From assembly GCA_038229875.1 (NCBI GenBank), contig JBBROA010000001.1, forward strand, positions 76,037-140,036: DNA of 64,000 nt. The letters are read 5' to 3'. The position numbers were made by a program, and so were the translations under genes. Below the pieces are notes generated by a model. It was not told where the DNA came from. It saw nothing but the letters and a program-made list of their open reading frames with translations, and ran no database searches. This document shows, one piece after another, positions 8,836 to 16,366 of this stretch. The stretch's first letter is position 1. The number at the start of each line of letters is the position of its first letter. The DNA comes from JALYUA01 sp038229875. GTDB lineage: Bacteria > Acidobacteriota > Thermoanaerobaculia > UBA5066 > Gp7-AA6.

Positions 8836-9957
8836 TCAAGCGCGCTTGCCGGCGGTCGCGGCCGGCGGAGCGACGTTCAGCCCGGATCCACGATTGATCA
8901 GCTCCTGAAGCTCGTCCGGGTTTGACGAGCGCGAGAGAGCGATCTCCAGAGTGATCAGCTTGCGGTGGAAGAGAGTCGCAAGCGACTGGTTGAACGTCTG
9001 CATTCCGAACTTCGACTGTCCGGTCTGCATCATCGAATAAACCTGGTGAATCTTGTCTTCGCGGATCAGGTTTCGGATCGCGGCGTTCGGGATGAGGATC
9101 TCCATGGCCATCGCGCGGCCCTTGCCGCTCGCGCGCTCCAGGAGCGACTGGCAGAGAATGCCCTCTAGCACGAACGAGAGTTGGGTCCGGATCTGGGTCT
9201 GCTGGTGCGCCGGGAAGACGTCGATGATGCGGTTGATCGAGGACGTCGCGGAGTTCGTATGCAGGGTCGCGAGCGTCAGATGGCCCGTCTCCGCGATGCG
9301 AAGGGCCGACTCGATCGTTTCGAGGTCGCGCATTTCGCCGACCAGCACCACGTCGGGGTCTTCGCGGAGAACGGACTTCAGCGCGTTCGGGAAGGAATGC
9401 GTGTCGGCGTGCAGCTCGCGCTGGTTGACGATGCACTTCTTGTGCGAGTGCAGGAATTCGATCGGGTCTTCGATCGTGACGATGTGGAGCTGCTTCTCGC
9501 GGTTGATCCGGTCGAGCATCGCGGCGAGAGTCGTCGTCTTTCCGGAGCCCGTCGGGCCCGTGACGAGGATCAGCCCGCGCGGCTTGTCGCACAGGAGCTC
9601 GACGACCGGAGGAAGGCCGAGCTCGCGGAACCCCAGGATCTCGTAAGGAATCTGCCGGTAGACGCCGCCGACCGCGCCGCGCTGAAAGAAGTTGTTCGCG
9701 CGAAAGCGGGCGAGACCCTTGACGCCGAAAGAGAAGTCGAGCTCGAGGTTTTCCTCGAAACGGTGCTTCTGGGTGTCGGTTAAGACCGAGTACGCGAGCT
9801 GCTTGGTCTCGGCGACCGTCAGCGGCGGATACGGGAGGGGGATCAGGCGGCCGTCGAGGCGCACCATTGGCGGAGAATTTGTCGTGAGGTGGAGATCGGA
9901 CGCCCCCATCTCGACCATCTGCTTCAAGAGCTGGTGCAGTGTGGTATCGCCGGCCAA
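8836..9957 (-). CDS. pilT: type IV pilus retraction ATPase
   Basis: The 373-residue hexameric motor depolymerises pili and powers twitching. Key motifs are the Walker A GPTGSGKTTT, the Asp box ITIEDPIEF, the Walker B VLVGEMRDLET and the His box TGHLTLATLHTN. The PilT-specific C-terminal motif AIRNLIRE is intact, which separates it from PilB/GspE. The Cys4 zinc module found in PilB is absent, as expected. The 188-base gap upstream (9958-10145) to pilB shows no gene. Confidence 0.96.
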   Translation of the reverse strand: MAGDTTLHQLLKQMVEMGASDLHLTTNSPPMVRLDGRLIPLPYPPLTVAETKQLAYSVLTDTQKHRFEENLELDFSFGVKGLARFRANNFFQRGAVGGVYRQIPYEILGFRELGLPPVVELLCDKPRGLILVTGPTGSGKTTTLAAMLDRINREKQLHIVTIEDPIEFLHSHKKCIVNQRELHADTHSFPNALKSVLREDPDVVLVGEMRDLETIESALRIAETGHLTLATLHTNSATSSINRIIDVFPAHQQTQIRTQLSFVLEGILCQSLLERASGKGRAMAMEILIPNAAIRNLIREDKIHQVYSMMQTGQSKFGMQTFNQSLATLFHRKLITLEIALSRSSNPDELQELINRGSGLNVAPPAATAGKRA

Positions 9958-10145
9958 GTTGCCTCCACCGAAAGTTTTCGACGTTGAGAGTGTCTTCCTA
10001 GTGTAAACCGAAAGAGGCGGGCGGCCAAGCTCGAAGTGTTTAGATTGTGAACGTTAGCCCGGCGGGGCGGCCGAAACGAGCCGCGCGGAGCGGGAGGCCG
10101 GGGGCGGGACCGGCCGGAAACGAGCTGTTTTGGTGGGACTTCCCT

Positions 10146-11978
10146 CTAGAGGACGGTCTCCCGGAGGACCTCTTCCAGTGTCGTCATGCCGTCGCGGATC
10201 TTCTGGAGCCCGGCCATCCGGAGGCTCACCATCCCCTCCTCGATCGCCTTGCGCTTCAATTCGATCGACGAGGCTCCGGAGAGAATCATGTCGCGGATCT
10301 CGTCCGTGAAGCTCAGGACCTCGTAGAGTCCCGATCGCCCCTTGTACCCGCCGTTGTTGCAGCGCTCGCAGCCACGGCCCCGCTTGATCTTGAGGTTTTT
10401 CACCTCGTCGGGGGCAAAGCCCACCTGAATCAACATCTGCGGCGGCGTCTCGACCTCTTCGACGCAGTTCGTGCAGATGCGCCGCACGAGCCGCTGGGCG
10501 CAGATGGAGTTGATCGACGTGGCGACCAAGAACGGCTCGATCCCCATGTTCATCAGGCGGTTGATGGTGGACGGGGCATCGTTCGTGTGGAGAGTCGAGA
10601 GCACGAGGTGCCCCGTCAGCGCGGCTTTGACCGCGATCTCGGCCGTTTCGAAGTCCCGGATCTCGCCAACCAGGATGATGTCCGGGTCCTGGCGCAGGAA
10701 GGAGCGCAGCGCGGACGCGAACGTCAGGCCGATCTGCTCCTTCATCTGCACCTGGTTGATGCCGGCGAGGTTGAATTCGATCGGGTCCTCGGCGGTCATG
10801 ATGTTGACGGTCGGGTCGTTCAACGCGGCGATCGCGGAGTAGAGCGTGTTGGTCTTCCCGGACCCCGTCGGACCCGTGACGAGGACGATCCCGTAGGGGC
10901 GGTCGATCGCGTCCTTGAACCGGCGCAGCGGCTCCGGGTCGAAGCCGAGCATCGTCATGTCGAGCTGCAGCTTCGTTTTGTCGAGCAGCCGCATGACGAC
11001 TTTTTCGCCGAACTGCGCGGGGACCGTCGAAACGCGCAGGTCGAGGTCGCGGGAGCGCTCCTCGACGCGGAGGCGGATCTTGATTCGGCCGTCCTGCGGC
11101 AGCCGCTTCTCCGAGATGTCGAGCTTCGCCATGATCTTCAGGCGCGAGATGAGCGGGTCGCGCGTGCGCATCGGGAGCGCCATGATGTTGTGAAGGACGC
11201 CGTCGACGCGGAACCGCACGCGGAATTCCTTCTCGTACGGCTCGACGTGGATGTCGGAGGCGCCCGCTTTCAGGGCTTCGATCAGGATCAGGTTGGACAC
11301 CTTGATGATTGGCGCGGACTCGGTCGACTTTGCGAGGTCGCTGAGGTCGATCTCCTGACCCTCGTCCTTGACCACGTCGACGTCGGCGCCCTCGTCGAGG
11401 CCCGTGATCTCGTCCATGTTGATCTCGCCGAGGCCGACTCCGGCCATGTCGTCGGCGGTCAATGCGGAGGTCTGCATGACATCGTCGAGATTTCCGCCAG
11501 TGGAGAACGCGCTCGAGCTCGGCTTGGCCTTTTCCTTCAGCACGACCGAACGCGGGGTGCCGTAGTGCTTCTCGATCGCCTTTCGGAGGGCGACCTCGGA
11601 CGCGACGACGGGCTCGACGTTGTACCCCGTCATGAACTTGATGTCGTCCATGGCGAACACGTTCGTCGGGTCGCCCATCGCGATCGTCAGAGTCGCGCCA
11701 GTCTTGTTGACGGGCAGGACGCCGTACTTGCGCGCGACCTCGGCCGGAACGACCTTGATGACGTTCGGGTCGATCTCGAAGCTCGCGAGATCGATAGAAG
11801 GAACGCCGAACTGCTGAGACAGGGTCTCGGTGATCTGCGTTTCGGTGACCGCGCCCACGCGCACGAGCGCTTCGCCGAGCTTGCCGCCCTCTTCCCTCTG
11901 GGACTTGAGCGCGGCTTCCAGCTGCTCCGCAGAGATCAGCTTCGCTTTGAGGAGGAGATCCCCGAGTTTGACTGCCAT
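10146..11978 (-). CDS. pilB: type IV pilus assembly ATPase
   Basis: The 610-residue motor drives pilus extension. The N-terminal GspE_N-type domain opens LGDLLLKAKLISAEQLEAAL and includes the KYGVLPVNK segment. The ATPase core follows with GPTGSGKTNTLYSAI (Walker A), ILVGEIRDFET (Walker B) and TGHLVLSTLHTNDAPS (His box). Near the C-terminus is the zinc module with the pairs CTNC and CERCNNGGYKGR. It is the first pil gene of the minus-strand set. A GspE paralogue lies at 24371-25987 and lacks about 70 N-terminal residues by comparison. Confidence 0.96.
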   Translation of the reverse strand: MAVKLGDLLLKAKLISAEQLEAALKSQREEGGKLGEALVRVGAVTETQITETLSQQFGVPSIDLASFEIDPNVIKVVPAEVARKYGVLPVNKTGATLTIAMGDPTNVFAMDDIKFMTGYNVEPVVASEVALRKAIEKHYGTPRSVVLKEKAKPSSSAFSTGGNLDDVMQTSALTADDMAGVGLGEINMDEITGLDEGADVDVVKDEGQEIDLSDLAKSTESAPIIKVSNLILIEALKAGASDIHVEPYEKEFRVRFRVDGVLHNIMALPMRTRDPLISRLKIMAKLDISEKRLPQDGRIKIRLRVEERSRDLDLRVSTVPAQFGEKVVMRLLDKTKLQLDMTMLGFDPEPLRRFKDAIDRPYGIVLVTGPTGSGKTNTLYSAIAALNDPTVNIMTAEDPIEFNLAGINQVQMKEQIGLTFASALRSFLRQDPDIILVGEIRDFETAEIAVKAALTGHLVLSTLHTNDAPSTINRLMNMGIEPFLVATSINSICAQRLVRRICTNCVEEVETPPQMLIQVGFAPDEVKNLKIKRGRGCERCNNGGYKGRSGLYEVLSFTDEIRDMILSGASSIELKRKAIEEGMVSLRMAGLQKIRDGMTTLEEVLRETVL

Positions 11979-12103
11979 GTGGTGAACCCGACGATCGTAA
12001 GTCCTTCAGCGTCAGGAGTCAAAGAGAGTTCTCCGACGCCGCTTGCCGTTTCCGGATTTTTTCGGGCGCGAATCCGGATCGAAAAACGCTCGCGAGCGCT
12101 CTC

Positions 12104-12808
12104 TTACCTTTCGATCGCGCGCAGCCGGCCGATCAGCGTCCCGACCTTCAGCTTCGAGCGGATCTGGACGGGGATACGGCGCTCGTCGTCGGTCAGCCAC
12201 AGCACCAGGTTCTTCCCTTTCCCGATCAGGCTTCCGCCGGAGCTCTTCGGCTCGACGCGGATCGTGGAGAAGGTCCCGGCCGGGGTGACGAGGCGCTCGC
12301 GCCCCTGCACCTCGACCTTCAGCACGTGAGTCTCTCCCGAAAAGACCTGGAGCTCGGCCGGCGTTTCCTTATCCAGGGAAAGCGTCCGGAGAAAATAAAC
12401 CGATGAGAGCGTATCGAGGGTCGCGTCCTTCAACGGGATCGACTTGCCCTCGTGGCGCGCCACGCCGGCCTCGTAGTCGAACTCCGTGAGCTCGTCGCGC
12501 ACGCGCTTGCCCTCGACCGTGTGCTTCTCGAATCGCATCGAGCGAAAGGCCCGGGGGTCTACCCAGGAGACCATGTAGTCGCGCACGAGGAACAGCTTCG
12601 AGAGGAAATCGTTCGATACGGCGGAGAGCTCGAACTTCCACGCCGGGCGGCCGCCGAGCTCGGTTGCCTGCGCGGAGAGCGTCAGCTCGCCGCCGGCGAC
12701 TCCCAGGATCGTCATCGCGTACCGGAGCGTCTCGCCGATGAAGGCCGGGGGCGGAGTCTTCTCCTGAGCAAAGGCAGGGGCGCGCGTCGCGAGGAGGAGC
12801 GCGCACAC
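12104..12808 (-). CDS. DUF3108 exported protein
   Basis: The 234-residue product starts at GTG and opens with a short hydrophobic export signal (about residues 1-15, MCALLLATRAPAFAQ). The body matches the DUF3108 pattern: FIGETLRYAMTILGVAGGEL, the mid segment TEFDYEAGVARHEGKSIP, DTLSSVYFLRT and the closing LWLTDDERRIPVQIRSKLKVG. DUF3108 proteins are predicted periplasmic or outer-membrane-associated beta-rich proteins of undefined function. It lies between the heptosyltransferase and pilB, all on the same strand. No better start is visible upstream; the signal peptide is short, so the start is uncertain. Confidence 0.8.
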   Translation of the reverse strand: MCALLLATRAPAFAQEKTPPPAFIGETLRYAMTILGVAGGELTLSAQATELGGRPAWKFELSAVSNDFLSKLFLVRDYMVSWVDPRAFRSMRFEKHTVEGKRVRDELTEFDYEAGVARHEGKSIPLKDATLDTLSSVYFLRTLSLDKETPAELQVFSGETHVLKVEVQGRERLVTPAGTFSTIRVEPKSSGGSLIGKGKNLVLWLTDDERRIPVQIRSKLKVGTLIGRLRAIER

Positions 12809-12874
12809 CAGGATTCGATACCGCTTGAGTGCCTGAAAAGCCAGCCGAACCGCCTCTGTTCCGTCAGGGTGCCG

Positions 12875-13891
12875 TCAGCGTGTCGGGCACCGGGCCGCGC
12901 TCATCGCCATCGTCACGACGGCATCGATCTCGGACGCCTGATCGTAGCTCAACCACGCGCCGCCATAGGGCCGATTCCGGGCCGGGATGTTGCGCCGCGA
13001 CGAGGGGGAGAAGAGCGCGAGGGTCGGCGTCCCGAGCGCGTCCGCGAGGTGCACCGGCCCGGTGTCGCCTCCCACGAAGAGAGCGGCGCGGGCGGCCACG
13101 TGCGCGAGCCCGGCGAAGTCGAGCGGCGGCAATCGGGCGGCCTGCGGAAGCAGGCTCGCGAGCCGGCCGGCGCGGACCTCGTCGCCGGGCCCCCAGGAAA
13201 TGACGGGAGAAATGCCGGCGCGGTCGAGGAGCCGGCGCGCGAGGCCGGCATACTCCTCCTCGCCCCAGGATTTCTCCGCCCGGCTCGCGCCCGGATGAAT
13301 GAGCGCGAAGGGAGAGGGAAGAGACGAGACGAACCGGTCCGCCTCTTCCCGCGGGACCGCGAGCAGGTAGCGCGCGTCGGGCGCGCGTGCCGCGACCGGG
13401 ATTCCGAGCGGCGCGAGCAGCGAGAGATTCTGGTCCACGACGTGCTCTACGGCCGGATCGAGCGAGACCGGACGATCGACGAGGATGGAGGACGTCCTCT
13501 CCCGGCGATCGCCTGCGGCGAGGCTCACGATCGGGGCGCCGGCGAGGCGCGCCACGAGCGCCGACTTCCAGAGCCCCTGCGCGTCCACGACCGATTCCGC
13601 CGAAAATCCCCGCAGCGCGGCGCGAAGCCGCCGGATCTCCGTGCGGCTCTGAACGGAGAGGGGAGCGCGCCGCCACTTCTTCGTTTCAGCGGGGAAGACC
13701 GCCGAGATTCCGGGGTGCGGTTCGAGGAGTCCGGCGTAGGCGCGCTCGACGACCCATCCGACCGAGACGCCCGCCCGATGCGCGTTCTCGGCGAGCGGCA
13801 ACGCGTGGATGATGTCTCCGAGGGCGGAGAGCCGGACGATCAGGATTCGGCGGGGCGGCGGCGGGGAGTCGGGCGTCGGGGAATCGGGCAT
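12875..13891 (-). CDS. family-9 glycosyltransferase, heptosyltransferase I-like
   Basis: The 338-residue GT9 enzyme most likely transfers ADP-heptose to the LPS inner core on the cytoplasmic face of the inner membrane. Evidence is the N-terminal ILIVRLSALGDIIHALPLAE and the nucleotide-sugar loop FVGGDTGPVHLADALGTPTL followed by ALFSPSSRRN. The ATG at 13889-13891 is the nearest start before the conserved strand. Its first 15 residues (MPDSPTPDSPPPP) come from a degenerate TCGGG-rich repeat and copy B of the interspersed repeat lies directly upstream. Heptosyltransferase I is preferred because a HepII-like enzyme lies at 16344-17333. Confidence 0.85.
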   Translation of the reverse strand: MPDSPTPDSPPPPRRILIVRLSALGDIIHALPLAENAHRAGVSVGWVVERAYAGLLEPHPGISAVFPAETKKWRRAPLSVQSRTEIRRLRAALRGFSAESVVDAQGLWKSALVARLAGAPIVSLAAGDRRERTSSILVDRPVSLDPAVEHVVDQNLSLLAPLGIPVAARAPDARYLLAVPREEADRFVSSLPSPFALIHPGASRAEKSWGEEEYAGLARRLLDRAGISPVISWGPGDEVRAGRLASLLPQAARLPPLDFAGLAHVAARAALFVGGDTGPVHLADALGTPTLALFSPSSRRNIPARNRPYGGAWLSYDQASEIDAVVTMAMSAARCPTR

Positions 13892-13898
13892 CGGGGCG
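13866..13898. repeat. degenerate TCGGG-type tandem repeat at a gene start
   Basis: On the plus strand this reads as alternating 7- and 8-base units TCGGGCG, TCGGGGAA, TCGGGCA and TCGGGGCG. On the minus strand it supplies the start codon and first Pro/Ser/Asp residues of the heptosyltransferase gene. It is one of several short repeats in this window that lie across gene ends. Confidence 0.55.
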
Positions 13899-13950
13899 CG
13901 GGAGCCGAGCGATCGACGGGAGCGAGACGACGGCGGTACTCCGCGGCCAA
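13897..13950 (-). repeat. interspersed 55-bp repeat, copy B (inverted)
   Basis: Read on the minus strand this resembles copies A and C, sharing CCGCGGAGTACCGC and the closing CGCTCGGCTCCCGCG. It lies between rfaE2 and the heptosyltransferase start. It is more diverged than A and C are from each other. Confidence 0.55.
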
Positions 13951-13983
13951 CCAGAATCGCGAACCGGGAATCGACGGGACCCG

Positions 13984-14517
13984 TCACGAGTCCTCGGCCG
14001 CGCGGATCCGATCGAGCAGAGCTGTCGTCGCGTGGTCCTTCGGATCGCCGACGACGACCGTCCTTCCCCCGTACGCGGCGACCACCTGCCGCTCGGGCAC
14101 CGTTTCCGGCGTGTAGTCGGTCCCCTTCGCGTGAACTTCGGGACGAAGCGCCGCTATCAGGTCCGCTGGCGAGTCCTCGTCGAAGAGGATGACGGCGTCG
14201 ACGGAACGGAGCGCGGCGACGATTTCCGTGCGCTCGTTCTCGGGGACGATCGGCCGTCCCGCGCCTTTTGTCCGGCGCACGGACGCATCCGAGTTGACGG
14301 CGACGACGAGCACGTCGCCTTCTTCCCGAGCCCCCTGCAGGTAGCGCACGTGTCCCGCGTGCAGGAGGTCGAAGGCGCCGTTTGCGAACACGATCCGCCG
14401 GCCCGCTTTCCGATGCGCGTCGATGCGCGCGGAAAGTTCCTCGCGGGACAGAATCGGAGCGGAGACGATTCGGGACGGCCCCGAATCGATTCCCAGTTCC
14501 GGATTCCAACTTTTCAT
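13984..14517 (-). CDS. rfaE2: D-beta-D-heptose 1-phosphate adenylyltransferase
   Basis: The 177-residue cytidylyltransferase-fold enzyme activates heptose-1-phosphate with ATP to ADP-heptose for the LPS core. The HxGH motif is in FANGAFDLLHAGHVRYLQ (about residues 45-61). The family's KGTDY and later GDPKDHATTALLDRI segments are present. It corresponds to the C-terminal half of fused HldE. The kinase half is the separate gene at 14586-15614, so the bifunctional enzyme is split here. The N-terminal 30 residues (MKSWNPELGI...) are longer than usual, and the true start may be slightly downstream. Confidence 0.92.
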   Translation of the reverse strand: MKSWNPELGIDSGPSRIVSAPILSREELSARIDAHRKAGRRIVFANGAFDLLHAGHVRYLQGAREEGDVLVVAVNSDASVRRTKGAGRPIVPENERTEIVAALRSVDAVILFDEDSPADLIAALRPEVHAKGTDYTPETVPERQVVAAYGGRTVVVGDPKDHATTALLDRIRAAEDS

Positions 14518-14519
14518 TT

Positions 14520-14574
14520 AGTGGACCGCGGAGTACCGCGACCGTCTCGCTTCCGCCGGTCGCTCGGCTCCCGC
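14520..14574 (+). repeat. interspersed 55-bp repeat, copy C
   Basis: This fills most of the gap between rfaE1 and rfaE2. It begins AGTGGACCGCGGAGTACCGC, contains the dyad CCGCGGAGTACCGCG and ends CGGTCGCTCGGCTCCCG. It matches copy A at 176-230 with about seven differences. A transcript across it could fold at the CCGCGG dyad. Confidence 0.65.
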
Positions 14575-14585
14575 GTCTCCGTCCG

Positions 14586-15614
14586 TCATCCGAGGATCTC
14601 CCGGTCGCTCGCCATCGCCCGCGAGATCTCCTCCCGCGTCACGGTCGCGGTTCCCATCTTCATCACAACCACGCCTCCGGCAAAATTCGCGAGCACGGCC
14701 GCCTCGAGCGGCGTCGCGCCTGCCGCGAGCGCCAGCGAGAAGGTCGCGAGGACCGTGTCGCCCGCGCCGGTGACGTCCGCGACCTGGTCGGTCCCGTGAA
14801 CCGGAATGATCGAAGGAGACGCGTCACCCGCAAAGAGCGCCATCCCGCGCGAGCCGCGCGTCACGAGAATCGTCCGGCACGCGATCGTCCGCCGCAGCGC
14901 CGCGCCCGCCCGCGCCAGGGTCTCCGCGGAATCCCCGAGCTCGAACCCGACGCATTCTTCGATCTCCTCCTCGTTCGGGGTGACGGCATCCACGTCCGAG
15001 TACTGCGAGAGGGCGTGCCGTGAGTCGACCAGGATCGGTGCGCCCGCCGCGAGCGCGGCTCGCAGGACGCCGACCGCCGCGGGCGAGATCGCCCCGTAGC
15101 CGTAGTCGGAAAGGATCGCCGCATCGGCCGTTGCGGCGAGAGCCGGAAGGCGGTCGAGGAGAGCCCGGGTTGCCGGCGAGCCCGGTGGGAGAAATCCTTC
15201 GCGGTCGTAGCGGACGATCTGCTGCTTGATCGCATGCGGGGCGCCGCCGAGGATCCTCGTCTTGGTAGGAGTCGTGTAACCGGCGGCCTCGAGGAGGCCC
15301 GCGGTGTCGATGCCGCGGTCTTCGAGGATCCGCTTGAGTGTCCGTCCCTCCTCGTCCTCTCCCACCACCCCAACGGGGACAGGCACTCCGCCGAGAGCGC
15401 GCACATTCGCCGCGGTGTTGCCGGCGCCGCCCGGCAGGTTCTCCTCTTTCGAGAAACGCAGGATGAGCACGGGGGCTTCGCGGCTGACCCGCTTCGGATG
15501 ACCGTAGACGAAGCGGTCGAGGACGTAGTCTCCGGCGACCGCGAGGCGCCGTCCGGAGAATCCGGCGAGCACGCTCTCCAACCGCTCGCGGGACACGCGC
15601 GGAGTCACCGCCAC
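14586..15614 (-). CDS. rfaE1: D-glycero-beta-D-manno-heptose-7-phosphate kinase
   Basis: This 342-residue PfkB/ribokinase-family kinase phosphorylates heptose-7-phosphate at C1 in the ADP-heptose pathway. The first glycine motif GGAGNTAANVRALGG and the C-terminal anion-hole motif VTGAGDTVLATFSLALAAG, which carries the catalytic Asp, are intact. The sugar-binding VLDRFVYGHPKRVSREAPV near the N-terminus is typical of HldE kinase domains. It starts the long minus-strand block ending near 3865. Its promoter region is shared with the divergent HNH gene. gmhA, gmhB and hldD were not seen in the window. Confidence 0.94.
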   Translation of the reverse strand: MAVTPRVSRERLESVLAGFSGRRLAVAGDYVLDRFVYGHPKRVSREAPVLILRFSKEENLPGGAGNTAANVRALGGVPVPVGVVGEDEEGRTLKRILEDRGIDTAGLLEAAGYTTPTKTRILGGAPHAIKQQIVRYDREGFLPPGSPATRALLDRLPALAATADAAILSDYGYGAISPAAVGVLRAALAAGAPILVDSRHALSQYSDVDAVTPNEEEIEECVGFELGDSAETLARAGAALRRTIACRTILVTRGSRGMALFAGDASPSIIPVHGTDQVADVTGAGDTVLATFSLALAAGATPLEAAVLANFAGGVVVMKMGTATVTREEISRAMASDREILG

Positions 15615-15651
15615 GGCCGCTCGATTCGCAAAGTCTTCAATTCGCTAGGAT

Positions 15652-15657
15652 TATAAT
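15652..15657 (+). promoter_or_regulatory. consensus -10 box, possibly bidirectional
   Basis: TATAAT sits in ATTATAAT (15650-15657), which is identical on both strands. It could serve as the -10 of the HNH gene (start 15679) and of rfaE1 (start 15614). It is one of the few AT-rich islands in the window. No good -35 box is evident on either side. Confidence 0.45.
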
Positions 15658-15678
15658 TACCGCGGTTCCAGGAGGCCC

Positions 15679-16260
15679 ATGCTCGACTCTCAGGTGCTGG
15701 TCTTGAATCGCGTTTTCCAGGCGGTGCAGGTCACCACCGTCCGGAAAGCGTTCTCCCTCTTCTACAAGGGGCACGTGCGCGCGGTGCTGCCGGATTACAG
15801 CACCTGGGAATTCCACAACTGGTGCGACGTCCCCGTGCAGCCGCACGACGAGGTCGTCCTGACTCCCTCCTCGAGGATCCGGGTGCCGCGCGTCGTCGCG
15901 CTCAAGGATTTCGACCGGCTGCCGCGACAGGACGTGAAGTTTTCCCGCCACAACATCTACCTCCGCGACGGGAGCCGCTGCCAGTACTGCGGCCACAAGT
16001 TTCCTTCCGCGGAGCTCTCTCTCGATCACGTCGTTCCCCTCTCGCGCGGCGGGATGTCGAGCTGGGAGAACGTCGTCTGCGCCTGCCTCGCCTGCAACGT
16101 CCGGAAGGGAAACCGCACGCCGCACGAGGCCGGTATCAAGCTGATCCAGACGCCGCGCAAGCCCCGGTGGCACCCGGTCGGCCACTTCGGCGCGAGCAAG
16201 TTCCATCCCGCGTGGAGGAACTTTCTGGATGTGGCTTACTGGAACATGGAGCTGAAGTAG
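15679..16260 (+). CDS. HNH endonuclease family protein
   Basis: The 193-residue protein has an N-terminal region (residues 1-85, beginning LDSQVLVLNRVFQAVQVT) found in stand-alone bacterial HNH proteins. The HNH core follows: a zinc pair CQYC, the catalytic segment LSLDHVVPLSRGG, WENVVCACLACNVRKGNRTP with the second Cys pair, and the closing Asn/His. All ligands appear intact, so nuclease activity is plausible. The start is backed by a strong AGGAGG at 15670-15675. Its biological role is unclear; housekeeping repair and mobile origin are both possible. It sits alone between two LPS blocks. Confidence 0.88.
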   Translation: MLDSQVLVLNRVFQAVQVTTVRKAFSLFYKGHVRAVLPDYSTWEFHNWCDVPVQPHDEVVLTPSSRIRVPRVVALKDFDRLPRQDVKFSRHNIYLRDGSRCQYCGHKFPSAELSLDHVVPLSRGGMSSWENVVCACLACNVRKGNRTPHEAGIKLIQTPRKPRWHPVGHFGASKFHPAWRNFLDVAYWNMELK

Positions 16261-16326
16261 CTCTCGGCGAGGCCGTGAGGCGTGAGAGGTAAGGTACGAA
16301 AAGAAATTCGGAGACCCCGGGGTTCA

Positions 16327-16366
16327 CCCCTAACCCCTAACCCCTAACCCCTAACCCCTAACCCCT
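16327..16366. repeat. CCCCTAA heptamer repeat, 5.7 copies
   Basis: Five perfect CCCCTAA units followed by CCCCT. Because 7 is not a multiple of 3, three copies carry TAA in every plus frame and TAG in every minus frame, so the tract stops translation in all six frames. The minus-strand TAG at 16344-16346 is the stop codon of waaF. It resembles telomere-type and cyanobacterial heptamer repeats only by composition. Confidence 0.9.

Noticed and set aside
10047..12329. A 760-codon open frame on the plus strand opposite pilB
   Set aside because: It is antisense to a gene with all PilB motifs, is rich in Asp/Arg/His/Val as expected from reading GC-rich DNA in the complementary frame, and has no recognisable domain.
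16327..16366. Telomere-like repeat as a replicon or chromosome end
   Set aside because: The tract is only 40 bases, lies inside an operon and is flanked by normal genes on both sides, so it is a microsatellite.
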